Shown piece after piece: positions 47,345 to 57,789 of a stretch of 64,000 nt of DNA. The translations under genes were made by a program, and so were the position numbers. The DNA is from Diplolepis rosae (Eukaryota; Arthropoda; Insecta; Hymenoptera; Diplolepididae), in the NCBI GenBank assembly GCA_030998225.1, contig JAPYXD010000382.1, positions 1,922,001-1,986,000 of the forward strand. Direction: 5' to 3'. The notes beneath the pieces were generated by a model. It did no database searches. It saw only the letters and a list, made by a program, of their open reading frames with translations, and was not told the DNA's origin. Position 1 is the first letter of the stretch; the number at the start of each line of letters is the position of its first letter.

Positions 47345-47700
47345 CAGTCTCCGTTCAATGGCAGTAAAGAAGTCTTATTCTCAAAGGACTGTTTGTGTTT
47401 TCACAGTTTCTGGTTGATTTAAATTCTTCACTCGAGGGATTGTCCTACAACAATGCCTCAAAGTTAATTCAGAGTAAGTTTTTTATTTTTATCAGAGGAG
47501 ATAGAGGACGTGGAGCACCACGCCGTACCTACTGACGCAAGCCCAACAAGTATCTAGACTTTGCTTCACCTGATTGCCGTAGCAATAGTGACCGTTCAAC
47601 GTACCCAAAGAAGAGTTATACTCACTAGAATACCTTTACAAAATTTTCTATCATTTTCTGTTGACATGTCAGTTAGTCACGCATTACCTTCGAATGTGAG
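47345..47700. other. Unassigned stretch
   Basis: Flank between the mariner and the next transposase. No signal was recognised. Confidence 0.4.
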
Positions 47701-47717
47701 TACATCGGAACGCGAAA

Positions 47718-48396
47718 ATGGATGATTTTCAAGAATATTTTGATATGTTGATGGTGATGGGGGAGTGCCGTAAACTACAGAAACGCCCAAGATTTTTATG
47801 CGGCTCGTTATGCGGATAGGCAACAGAAATCGCAAATGGCATTTAAGCGATTAGCTAACCGTTTTTGTCGCTTCGGTACAGTGAAACAAACACGAGTCAA
47901 AGGTCGACCAATTGTTAATGACAATAATGCGGTTGCTATCTTAGCTTTTGCTACACTAAATCCACATAGGAGCAGCAGGCGAATGACAAAAAAGAGTGGA
48001 ATTAGTCAGCGATCTGCATTAAGAATCTTACACCAATACAAGTTCTATCCGTATCGTATGTCATTACATCAGGATTTGTACGGCAATGATTTTCTAAAAC
48101 GCGTCAATTTCTTTAATTGGATTCGTAGCAAAATGCACACAGATGTCTCATTTTTGAGTCATGTGCTTTTTTCTGATGAAGCTAACTTCGCTAATACGGG
48201 AAATTTGAATAGGCATAATATGCATTATTGGGAAAATGAGAATCCTGGCTGGATAAGAACTGTACCATTTCAACATCCGTGGTCCGTTAATAGCTGGTGC
48301 GGCATTGTCGGCGATCACGTCATTGGTCCATATTTTTTGAAGGTATTCATGCGTATATCTGTTATACTTTTTTTACTATCATTTATTGAAATTTAG
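47718..48396 (+). pseudogene. DUF4817/DDE_3-type (mariner-like) transposase, truncated
   Basis: From ATG 47718 the reading MDDFQEYFDMLMVMGECRK fits the DUF4817 helix-turn-helix start, followed within about 20 codons by a frame change. The frame at 47836-48396 then gives FKRLANRFCRFGTVKQTRVKGRP, an HTH motif ISQRSALRILHQYKFYPYRM, and the DDE_3 start HVLFSDEANFANTG, with the first catalytic Asp in FSDEANF. WENENPGWIRTVPFQHPWSVNSWCGIVGDHVIGPYF follows. The domain is cut before the second and third catalytic residues. The last residues after 48340 are unrelated sequence. Confidence 0.85.
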
Positions 48397-48399
48397 TTT

Positions 48400-49255
48400 T
48401 TGTTCGTCCTGCAAGAAGCTTTTTTCTTTTCTACAGTCCGATTTTTTTAAGGACACCTCAAATAACAGCTTTTGGCATGTTCGTTCATTTTCATTACTTT
48501 ATATAACTTGTTCTAATCTTTTGAGGACGGGACGGGCCAGTATACTGGCCACTGTCGAACCTGAAAACGCTGCGCGCAGTCTTTTAGCTTACGAAACTCA
48601 CTAAAAGGCATTGTCTGTATTTACAGTTTAGGAAAAGACTTCAATCCAAGTTATCAGAAAATGTATGTACAAATCATTCCGAGCCAATTCGGAATACGTT
48701 TTAAATCCCTTTGTATGCAAACCGGTATTTAAGACATTAATTAAATCTATGAGAAAATCTGGATCCAAATTTAATCTAGCTCGCATTCATTCAAAATCAA
48801 ATTTTCAATCCGTATAATTGCGACGATGCACGGTGGTTCAAATGCCGAAAAAGCTGGCCAAAATATGAACGAATCGTTCAATTTTGAAGGAAATTTGTTT
48901 ACTACTGTTTTCGGGGTCGCTGATAACGAAAATGGAGTCAAATTATTTAAGAAAACAAAATTACGGTTTCAAAATGTAGGTTATTTATGTATAAACTTTG
49001 AAAATTATATGAAATATAGCTGGAAAGGGTTTTTGAGTTCGTACGAATGAGGTTTTTGAAATATAAAATGACAGATCGCAAATGTTGGATAGATAACGTT
49101 CCAAATAGGACTGAAATCATGAAAAATACATTATAAAATTGACTTTTATTAGTTTTATCCTTACATCATATCATATTAATAAAAATCGTAATCGGTTAAG
49201 TATCCGTAGTTTTCACTCGCGTTGATTTCCTCTGATATTATCGATATTATCGATA
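48400..49255. other. Unassigned stretch with one small plus-strand frame
   Basis: 48826-49050 is an open frame of 74 codons starting MHGGSNAEKAGQN, Asn/Phe-rich and without a known domain. The surrounding sequence shows no repeats. It could be a random frame. Confidence 0.3.
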
Positions 49256-49259
49256 TTTA

Positions 49260-50566
49260 CAATACATCAAAGGTTGTACCTCGCTGTTCGACTAAAAGTT
49301 TCATAACTTCTTGCGGAAGTGGTTTGCTGACTTTGGGTTCATAATTTTGTATAGATTGGCAAGATCCAAGCAGTACAATCTGAATTTTTCCGTATCTATA
49401 TCGAAGCCGCTCGACATTGCTTGTAACAAAACTTTTCTTCTATATATTAAATCCTCATTTAATCCTAGAATTTCCGCAGTTGACGAAACATTGTCAAAAA
49501 ACTACCTTGCTGTATTTCCGTCGTTAGTCGTATCGGATCCAGCTTTCGGGATATCAATTCGCAAACACATATATATTTGTTTTTTTATTCAGAAGGGTCT
49601 TCCGCTTATAGTGAACCTAAAAAATTGTAAAAAAAAAATTTTTATTGATCTTTTGAGTTAGTTTCCAGAAAAATAAAATTTTTCACCGTTTTTTTTGTTT
49701 AAAATGCGTTATTTATAATGAAAATAAATACTGTATCATGAAAACTAAAGGTTCACTATATGCGCATTTCAATTACCTACAAATAAAAAAAAAGTTTATA
49801 ATAATAGCCTAATTGGTTCTCCTTTAATCGTGCACGCAATTTTGAAAAATGTGGTTTTGAGAAAACGCGCTTTAAAGTTTTCAGACGGTGAAAAAAACCT
49901 TCCGCTCGCTACGCGCAAGCCACTGCTTGGAACTCTACCATCAAAACTATTCCGATATGGACTGTAAAATTTTGCGACAATATTCTCTGATAATAAATCC
50001 ATCGATTGAAACAAAAAAAAAAATCGATTTTTTGAAAGTTCTGAATAAAAGAAACAAATATATATATGTGTTTCAGATGAAAACTTTGGACAATATCATG
50101 CACGCAAAATTAATTGTCCGTGGTGACACGCTGCGCGGGATCTTCGATAAGTCCGAGATTTTTTCTTGTTTTCAGATGGAAATTTTTTTTTAACAAGTTC
50201 AAATATGTACCTAAATATATGCGAAAAATCTTTGACCAGTGTTTTTAATTTCTGCTTCAAAGAAAATTGGGAAAAAGTGCCTTTTTTGAAGGTTCTGGAT
50301 GAGGAGACCCCCTTAAAATCGTTTTGGATTTTTTGCTTTCGAGCTGCAACTGCTTGCTTCTGTTCTTCAGAACGAGGCTGGCACTTGTGATCAGTTTCGT
50401 GCTCACCGTATTTGTATGCAAGGTGAAGAAACCATTCCATAAATCGAATCCATGCGTGCAGCAATGGTATACCGAATGAAAGATTATCAATAACGACTTT
50501 TTGTTTTACAATTAGTTCTAAATTATTGAATTGTTTCGATGTAGCCTTGCAAACGTAACATCGCAT
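49260..50566 (-). pseudogene. DDE transposase C-terminal half (RAG1/Transib- or Chapaev-like), split by a MITE
   Basis: The minus-strand reading from 50566 gives MRCYVCKATSKQFNN, then GIPLLHAWIRFMEWFLHLAY and a Lys/Arg-rich ARKQKIQNDF. It stops at a TTAA where a MITE is inserted. Beyond the MITE (49580-49350) the reading resumes: IPKAGSDTTNDGNTA, then a LLQAMSSGFDIDTEKFRLY block and LANLYKIMNP. I recall this motif series from a widespread arthropod and cnidarian DDE transposase family, but cannot settle whether it is Transib-, RAG1- or Chapaev-related. Stops and frameshifts break both parts. The N-terminal half was not found in 50570-51030. Confidence 0.6.
49594..50312. mobile_element. TTAA-type MITE within the transposase, about 720 bp
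   Basis: The right end shows GGAGACCCCC then TTAA (50313-50316). The left end, GAAGGGTCTTCC at about 49593, is a degraded inverted copy and its TTAA is not preserved. The interior contains ACGCGCTTTAAAGTTTTC near 49866, the block also seen in the elements at 7715 and 29520. Removing it brings the two transposase halves together. Confidence 0.7.
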
Positions 50567-50569
50567 AGA

Positions 50570-51030
50570 TGAAAATTAATTTCAAATTATTCAAAAATTC
50601 CGAATCTAGTTTCAAAAGATCTCCACGCAATTACATCCTTCAGAGCCCTTGACGCTTGAGGGGCGCCAGATTCATGGAGACTCATTTTTATAGCATATGC
50701 CAGCTCTGATGTAACGCACGATACACGCAGTTTTTCTATTTTCGTCGTTTGCTTCGTTCACTTGACGAATCGAATTCTGCATACCTATGACCCACGTTCT
50801 TTGATCCTGTTGGAAATTTCTCCGATTCGCTCGATTGTCTCTGCTATTTTTCAGCATTAAGAGAAATCTACAAAATAGTGAAATAGCATAAAATAGTAAA
50901 ATAACATAAAATACGTATAATATAATATAAATATGTATAATATAATATTCCAATTACTATAGATAAAAACAAATTCTATGTTTACAGTAGCATTTATCCA
51001 GCTCTTGTTCGCTTTCAAGAATTTTCCAGT
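50570..51030. other. Unassigned stretch with a minus-strand frame
   Basis: The frame 50953-50672 reads NFQQDQRTWVIGMQNSIRQVNEAND in its middle, protein-like but not recognised. An AT-rich TATAATATAA run lies at 50910-50950. Confidence 0.3.
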
Positions 51031-51035
51031 CGACC

Positions 51036-51510
51036 TTGATGAATCTCGCCATTTTGCTCTTAATTTTGCATGGAGATGCCTCTTCTGATGGGTTCCCCCA
51101 TAGGAGGGTATCTCCAACCCCAACCGCCACACACCTGGTGAAGCCGGACCGAGCGTCGATCGATGGGAGCTGACACCCAGCGTCAGGTTTCCCTGACTGG
51201 GTGTTGCTTCAGGCGAAGCCAGGTGGTGACCGTCATACGACGCCAGGAAGTCACCGACACCGGTCCTCTTGCTCCGGCCACACCGAACGTCGATCGATGA
51301 GTTCCCCCATGGTCGACTCTCACTGAGAGCTGGCACCCAGCGTCAGGTTCCCCTAACTGGGTGCTGATCAGGCTAGCCGGGTTGACACCGAGACCGCCAT
51401 GGCCGAGACACCGAGGGTGGGGCGCCAACGCTCAGATACCGCTGAGGGCGCCCCCTCCCTAAACGACCGAGACAAGACCGTGACCGACTTAACGAGCGAC
51501 TGGATGAGAG
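51036..51510. repeat. GC-rich island with a tandem duplication of about 155 bp
   Basis: GAGCTGACACCCAGCGTCAGGTT(T/C)CCCT and a TGACTGGGTG or TAACTGGGTG block occur at about 51168 and 51329. CGTCGATCGATG occurs at about 51153 and 51290. Units differ by several changes. A plus-strand frame starts MAETPRVGRQRSD at 51399 but has no known domain. GC-rich monomer repeats followed by an ORF start resemble the 5' end of some non-LTR retrotransposons. Confidence 0.55.
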
Positions 51511-51639
51511 ATTTGGGTATTTTGAAAGAAGGCTTTCTGGTTTCGGAGAATTTCTTTTTAAACAATGCGATCAAATCGTTTACATCAGCACTGATCTTTT
51601 CATTGATAAAAAAAATATTTTCTTCCGAGTGTAAGTAAC

Positions 51640-52355
51640 CTCGGAAGATTGAAAAACTATAATAAAAATTACTATTCAGTGTAAAATTAAAAGAAAATCT
51701 AGCAAGTCAAAAATATTATTTCTCCACTTTATAATTGATGAATTTAACATTAAGAACATTTACAAACATATGCAAGACCAAAAAACAGATATATTTCATA
51801 GCCCATCCGTTATTCAGTTTCAAATATGGATGATATTATATATGTATAATATGCGACATAAATATTTGAACCTGACTACAAAAGAATCGAAGCTAAGTTG
51901 AGCCTAGGACACCAACGCGCGAAGCATGCCGGCTTATCTTGTGAGAGTTGTCACGCTAATATGTATAGTAATAAGGGATGCGCAGTTGGGGGCAACTTTG
52001 GTCAGAATTTTTCAAATCAATACATCTTGATGTACATTATACAAATGCAAACATCGCGGATCTAGGCGGAACTCGTAACTTTAGAAATGCTTTTCAATTA
52101 AGTTTTTTCTTTAGTAAGAATTTCCAACAAGAGAACTTTGAGGTAAAATGACATATTTATCGCAATAAAATGAAACAACTCTTATTGTTGGATCTATAAC
52201 TTAATTCGTGCGGTTTGCTAAGAGATGGCGTAACTTGATTATTATTACATCGTTCCAATATTCCGAAAATGCGTTGGAAAGCTACTGTCATTGTGCGTCT
52301 TTTTGAGTATATGTCATTTATTTGAAGCGTAAACAACAATAATTTTTTTTCTTTC
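51640..52355. other. AT-rich noncoding stretch upstream of the mariner gene
   Basis: No gene or terminal inverted repeat was recognised. The left end of the following mariner should lie in the last 50-150 bp. Confidence 0.4.
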
Positions 52356-52359
52356 AAAT

Positions 52360-53394
52360 ATGTCGAACTTTGTGCCTGAAAAAGTGTTTTTGCGGAAAGT
52401 TCTTCTTCATTACCTTAATATGAAGAAAACTGCTGCCGAAAGTCATCGTATTCTGGTGGAAGTTTATGGTGAACATGCTCAAGCTGAGCGAACGTGCCAA
52501 AAGTGGTTCGCATGATTTAAAAGCGATTTTGGCTTGAAAGATGAAGAACGTCCTGGGCAGTCAAAAAAGTTTGAAGATGAAGAACTGGACGCATTACTCG
52601 ATGAAGATTGTTGTCAAACACAAGAAGTGCTCGCAGAATCTTTGGAAGTCACTCAAGTAGCCATTTCGAAACGTTTAAAAGCAGCCGGATACATTCAAAA
52701 GCAAGGAAATTGGGTTCCACATGAACTCAAGCTGAGAGACGTTGGAAGGCAGTTTTGCATGTCCGAAATGCTGCTGGAACGCCACAAAAAGAAGTCATTT
52801 TTGCTTCGGATTGTTACTGGTGATGGAAAATGGATCCATTACGACAACCCCAAGTGCAAAAAATCATATGTGTAACCCGTTCAACCAGCCAAATCAACGG
52901 CAAAGCCGAATATCCATGACGCGAAGATAATGCTCTGTATTTGGTGGGATCAGAAGGATGTGCTGTATTATGAGCTGCTAAAACTGGGTGAAACGACCAA
53001 TGGAGAACGCAGCTGAACACAATTAATCCGTTTGAAGACAGCAATAGCCGAAAAGCGTCCGGAATATGCGACCAGACACGAAGCAATAGTTCTCCATTAC
53101 GACAACGCTCAGCCCCATGTTTCTATTCCGGTTAAGAACTATTTGGAAAACAGTGGATGGGAAGTTTTACGCCACTCACCTTATAGCCCCGACCCTGCCC
53201 CTTCTGACTACCATTTGTTCCGGTCGATGCAGAACGCCCTCACCGGAATACGGTTCACATCAGAACAGGGTATCAAAAATTGTCTTGATTCATTCTTGGC
53301 AGCCAAGCCGGCGCAGTTCTTTTGGGATCGAATCCACAAATTGCCAGAGAGTTGGGAAAAAGTCATAGTTTCAGATGGGCAATACTTTGAATAA
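52360..53394 (+). pseudogene. Full-length mariner transposase with three in-frame stops
   Basis: From ATG 52360 a single frame runs 345 codons, the usual mariner length, to TAA at 53392. It begins MSNFVPEKVFLRKVLL. The first HTH ends KWFA at a stop. A second HTH lies at EVLAESLEVTQVAISKRLKA. Then come the catalytic blocks TGDGKWIHYDNP, LHYDNAQPH and SPDPAPSDYHLFRSM, with all three Asp of the D,D34D triad present. The terminal SDGQYFE is intact. Only three premature stops disable it: TGA at 52513, TAA at 52873 and TGA at 53014. No frameshift is needed. Terminal inverted repeats were not identified. The paired-domain region binds element ends, and the DDD core would cut and paste at TA. Confidence 0.92.
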
Positions 53395-53399
53395 TACTA

Positions 53400-53700
53400 T
53401 TGTACATATTTTTCTTAAATAAACGTTCGAATTTTGAATAATAAACGCAAGAATTAAATAAATAAGTAGAAGAATTTAATATGCTCCTAAACATTATTAT
53501 AAGATTTTAATTTATCAAATATGGATGGACTTATTAATAACAAAGTGATTGTTCCCATTTAAACATAGTACAAGTTTATATGAATCATGGTTGACAAAAA
53601 AAATTCGGAATAAAATTGAGTGTCCACAAACTAGCACATGCATTGTTCACAAACTTGTGCTGAAAAAAATCTTGTGTCCACAAACTGGTGTAGCGACACT
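53400..53700. other. AT-rich 3' flank of the mariner gene
   Basis: Includes a short near-repeat, the CACAAACT(A/T)G phrases at 53623, 53651 and 53671. Nothing else was seen. Confidence 0.4.
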
Positions 53701-53744
53701 GCTTGAGCAAAAAATTCATATTAAATAATGAAAGCCTTCAAAGA

Positions 53745-54170
53745 AGCATATAAAAGATTTTCTGATTTTTCTAAATCATTTCAGTCGATCATTAGAAGAG
53801 TGTGACACTGTACCTGATAACGGAACTCTACGATATCGACCTTATCAATCTATGATTCAGAATTAATGTAACGTCTCGCAAGACTAGATGGAATTTTTTA
53901 ATTATAATTATTGAAGAAATTTTCTGTGAAAAAAGGAACTCTTCCACTCCGCTGGGTATCGAGCCCAGGTCCTTTCGATTGCCGGTCGAATGCTCTGTCA
54001 TCTGAGCTACGGAGGTTCCACAACTTTTCTCACAGAAACTTGTTAACGTCAATTTCGGCTACGGATAAACCGGGAACTATTTTCTAATTTTTCTAAATCA
54101 TTTCAGTCGATTATGTCGATCATTAGAAGAGTGCAACACTGTACGTGATAACGGATACTCTACTATGGAG
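53745..54170. repeat. Direct duplication flanking the tRNA-like unit
   Basis: The phrase TTTTTCTAAATCATTTCAGTCGAT, then GATCATTAGAAGAGTG(T/C)(G/A)ACACTGTAC(C/G)TGATAACGGA, occurs at 53764-53822 and again at 54088-54154, the second with an 8-bp insertion. The copies are 324 bp apart and bracket the Pol III-like unit. They may mark an insertion or tandem duplication. Confidence 0.8.
53947..54018 (-). tRNA. tRNA-like sequence (anticodon GGC) or tRNA-derived SINE head
   Basis: On the minus strand a cloverleaf can be drawn: acceptor stem with about 6 of 7 pairs (CTCCG/CGGAG core), a D arm in TAGCTCAGATGACAGAGC, a perfect 5-bp anticodon stem TTCGA/TCGAA around a seven-base loop CCGGCAA, and a T arm CTGGG/CCCAG. 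The internal promoters fit (A box TAGCTCAG, B box GGCTCGATACC), and a T6 run follows at 53930-53935 as a Pol III terminator. Position 33 is C rather than U, and GGC is an unusual Ala anticodon in animals, so a functional tRNA is doubtful. Flanking TTTCTGTGA/TCACAGAAA inverted repeats suggest a mobile unit. Confidence 0.6.
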
Positions 54171-54179
54171 TATACTACT

Positions 54180-54980
54180 ATACTACTATAGAGATATTTT
54201 TCACAACTTGAATAAACACGTATCACATGGAGATTCATTTTACATCTCAAACACGTATTAAATGTATTTTATTTCCAATCTATCATTTCTGCATATCTTA
54301 CTTGTCCAAAAACTGGCACGTTACCTCACATAATTTTGCAGTCAATCCTTGGTTGACTATTTGTGGTGAAGCATATTTTCCGTTTAATGTGTATTATTCA
54401 AATTTTGATATATTTAACAATAGTCTTCCGATTTTAGAGCGCTCGAAACAAATGTTTATGTTTTTGGCATGAAGTTAGGTTAAATGCACATTTTTTCAAA
54501 ATTGCCCTTTTTTATACGTATCACCCTTCAAATATTCAGAGCGCAGTGATACGTCTAAAAATTAGTCCTATGATTGTTAGGTGACCTTCTGTTATTTATA
54601 AATAATGTTAAATGTTTTTCCCTGACAGATTTTGCAGTTAATTTCAGTTCGCTATCAAATCGCGTTTTTAAATAGTAAATAGTGTAATAATAGCTTATTA
54701 ATTTTATTGTACTCTGTATTTTGGTTCTTCTGTTAATTTTATTCGTTTATTGTTTTCTTCTTTACTTTCCTTATATTTTTTGTTTGTGTTTTTTTCTTTT
54801 GTTTTTTTTTCTTCTGCTTTTTGATATTTAGTCAAAAGTGCCACAACTCGCAAAAGAAGAGTACTGTGATATGTACTTAACATTTGGTGCGTGCAACCGA
54901 AATGCTTGAGAGGCTTCTGTCGAATATGCCAGAATTTATCCTGAAAGGAAGCACCTAACTTTTCGAATTTTGACATAGAG
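54180..54980. other. AT-rich noncoding stretch
   Basis: The minus frame 54976-54704 is dominated by Lys/Glu/Asn low complexity and is not treated as a gene. Confidence 0.4.
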
Positions 54981-54989
54981 AAGTTGGTG

Positions 54990-55330
54990 GTCGGCTAAGA
55001 AATATCCTGGAAGAGGAACGTTTCCGGATCACTTTCAACGGGATCCAGGCACCAGTTGCCGAAAAGCTGAGCGTCATCTGCATAAATCGAAAAGCTCAAT
55101 TCACAGCATTTTGAAGGACAATGGCCACCATCCATGTCACTTCAGAAAAGTGCAAATTTTATAAAATTTTATTGTTGAAAAAGGATGCCCAATTGGTTAT
55201 TAATGACGATAGCGAACAAAGCTTAAATTTCGAATACTTTTTTACAGGACATTGTTACCAGAGTCTCTCACAGAATGATTTGAACTGTTTTAAAAACCGA
55301 CTCCGCACGTGTGGCTATGCTGGCTGACAA
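54990..55330 (+). pseudogene. DDE_3-family transposase scrap (HTH region)
   Basis: Across changing frames on the plus strand the readings AERHLHKSKSSIHSILKDNGHHPCHFRKVQ (about 55060-55150), then ESLTE near 55265, and FKNRLRTCGYAG near 55310 resemble the HTH-to-linker part of DUF4817/DDE_3 transposases, in which an ...RILHQYKFYPYRM-type motif occurs (compare 48030). At least two frameshifts and several stops are present. Confidence 0.5.
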
Positions 55331-55334
55331 TTTT

Positions 55335-55669
55335 TTTCATAAAGCAACCCTGAGAGGTTCTTTCCCTCCTAGAAGAAGACTATTGTCCTATACCTAGTTA
55401 AAAAATTTGAGACGTTTATGGTGATTTTCACGAGTGGACGAAGTCGAGTAGTTTTTAAGAAAACGATTTTATATATCAGATTCACGGACAATCCATTTAA
55501 CACTGAATTTGCAAGCTTATTATAATATCTATATATGTAATTTTACTCAATATTATTTGAGTATGTTCAGGATAAAAAAAAATTAAAAGTTGTTTTTTTT
55601 TCCATCCAGATTTATTCTGAGATGTTTTGGAAAAATCATAATGAATTTATCTTTAAAAATTAATAAAAA
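55335..55669. other. AT-rich noncoding stretch before the LTR
   Basis: Nothing recognised. It directly precedes the LTR terminus at 55670. Confidence 0.4.
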
Positions 55670-57221
55670 TGTTACATCCCGACCAAAAGGCGAGGGTAGG
55701 TTGGATTGTTGGATGTAAGGGAGGAGGTTAGCTGATTATATCAGGTTGGTAAGGCCTGATAATTTATTTTTGTTTGTGGGTACGTTGTCACTTGTCAGGT
55801 CTATGGGCCCTGAGTTGTTCACAATGATAATTAAACACTGAATTTACGAATATATAAGGTAATTTATTATAAATAAATGAGTTGTTGCACAAGTTTTCAT
55901 AAAATGATACTTAGTTGGTAAATTACTTGTCTACATCTTAAATTAGAGGGCAAAAGAGAGAATTGTCGTTTATTACTCCTGTTATTGCAAGTCAACGCGC
56001 AGAAATCCTTGCAGGATAGTTGGGTTTCGTTTGAGTCTCCGTGAGGTAGCAAAACACCGATAAATTTTGCAGGAGGTATGGTGTAAGGGATGCAAGTCCA
56101 CCAGTAACTGATGTGATCAATTATCCGCTTACGTATTTTGCTAAGTACACGAGAAATGAATCAAACATGCACTTGTTAACAAGATAGGTTAGTTCGTCCC
56201 GACTTCAGAAATGAATCACTATTAACCGACACGGTTAAATACGGTGATGCACGTAATCAAAAGGAACTATCTAGCACTACGGTTTCCGGACTTGCGCCAC
56301 TTAAGGACCGAGGAATTTATTTACCAAGTTCCAAATGTTGAGTTGCTCATAGAAATCCAATGAGACTTACGTTTATCGAAGGGTCTGCTCACGACGTTGG
56401 ATTACCGGCCCAGACCTAACAACCGTACGACTGTTCGGAACTTAATGACAAAGCTCCAGTGGTGAATCTGGGGTATATATATAATTGGATCTTCCAATAG
56501 TGACTGCAGTGGGAGTGGATCGCGCAAAATTGTATAAATTCACGCGCCGTGCAAATTTGTATAAAGTCACGCGCGGTGCAATTCTGTATAAAGTCACGTT
56601 CGATCAAAGATCTATGTTTCTCTCCCACCATGGTCTATTACTATTGGTCGATGTTGATATGCAATTTGGATTTTATATCCCTTCTATTCTCTCTCTTACC
56701 TATTATTATTCCCAATCAACAAGTAGATCCAGGTATGTCTGCATCTACTTAGTTGTAGCTTATATTTTATGTGTTACAGCCTATGATTGATTGATTGAAT
56801 GATTATCTATAATCAATCAATCCTTATATTTGTGATAACATGTTTTCTTATTTGCAGATGGCTTACGATTAATTGATAAATTATTATTGATTTTTATCAA
56901 TATTAATAATAATTGTATGCTTAAATACTAACAGGGATGGTATAAGAATTATTAATTAAAGCAATAATTAGTCAATGTTATCGTGCGGGCAATTACCATA
57001 TGGACCGAGAGACGTTCGTCTTTATCACCAAGTGTCGAGCCGATTTATCGATGTGAGGTTGCGCATTAGTTTACCTCCGCAGAATAATTACCCGGTCTAG
57101 GTGGTAATTACCATAAGACTGATAATAAAGATCTAATTGTTCACTTCCATGTACGAAGTGTTGCTCCTGTGCAGGGGCAATAATTATAATTTTTAAAATT
57201 TAATGTTACCGGGATGTAACA
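55670..57221 (-). repeat. 3' LTR of a minus-strand env-bearing retroelement
   Basis: The unit has perfect 12-bp terminal inverted repeats: TGTTACATCCCG at 55670-55681 and CGGGATGTAACA at 57210-57221. On the minus strand it starts at 57221, immediately after a purine tract. The part 55670-56257 matches 1-1033 in the opposite orientation. The part 56347-56980 is repeated at 63295-63928. Three copies of a 27-bp unit, TGTATAAA(G/T)TCACGCG-like, lie at 56530-56600. Total length is about 1.55 kb. Confidence 0.8.
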
Positions 57222-57240
57222 GTCCTCCCTCCTTAGAACA
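57222..57240 (-). other. Polypurine tract adjoining the LTR
   Basis: On the minus strand TAAGGAGGGAGGAC ends at the TGTTACA start of the LTR. This is the expected place for the plus-strand primer of a Ty3/Gypsy-like element. The upstream GGGGACGATG context is also typical of such 3' ends. Confidence 0.75.
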
Positions 57241-57789
57241 ATCATCGTCCCCGATGAGAATTATAGGGGTGTTCGGGTAAAGTGAATTCTTTTTTGATGA
57301 GTGATGGCGTCTTGTCTCGATGGATTGTTGTGCGTGTGATGCGTAGAGGCTCCAGGTATCCCAGGTAAGTGCAGCAGATCTTCTTATTTCCAGTTGTCAT
57401 AAGAGCATTATTATTTTTTTTTTCTTGTATTATTTTAGTAATGTTATACTGCAGCTGCTTATGGATGGTTTCAGCGGATGACATGATTTTCGTCCTAATT
57501 AGACGCGGCGTTTTTTGTGTTTTGTTCTTTGTGCATCCTGAGAATTTTGTTACCCGAGGATTCAGCTGACGTGGAATGATGTCATTTTCCAGAGATGCTG
57601 GATAGCGATGCCATTCTGTGGCTGCTGTGAGTCGATTTTCTGTAGAAGTTGACATGGCGATTTTGGATCCTGTACTTTGTCGTGGTGCACCTGGGTTTCT
57701 TGCTGTCGTCTTGGTGGGAATTATAGCTGATCCAGGGCTTTATAGTGATGTCATGTGCTGGATGCAGGGTCATCTGCTTCTTTCTACTG

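Noticed and set aside
54704..54976. Lys/Glu/Asn-rich minus-strand frame
   Set aside because: Low-complexity product of a T-rich tract; no folded domain suggested.
1..56257. LTR copies at 1-1033 and 55670-56257 as the two ends of one 57-kb element
   Set aside because: They are in opposite orientation, and the sequence between them is a mixture of unrelated elements.
56485..56790. Open frames on both strands in the LTR (also at 63364-63738)
   Set aside because: They repeat only because the LTR is repeated. They cover regulatory-type sequence with tandem units and do not resemble a protein.
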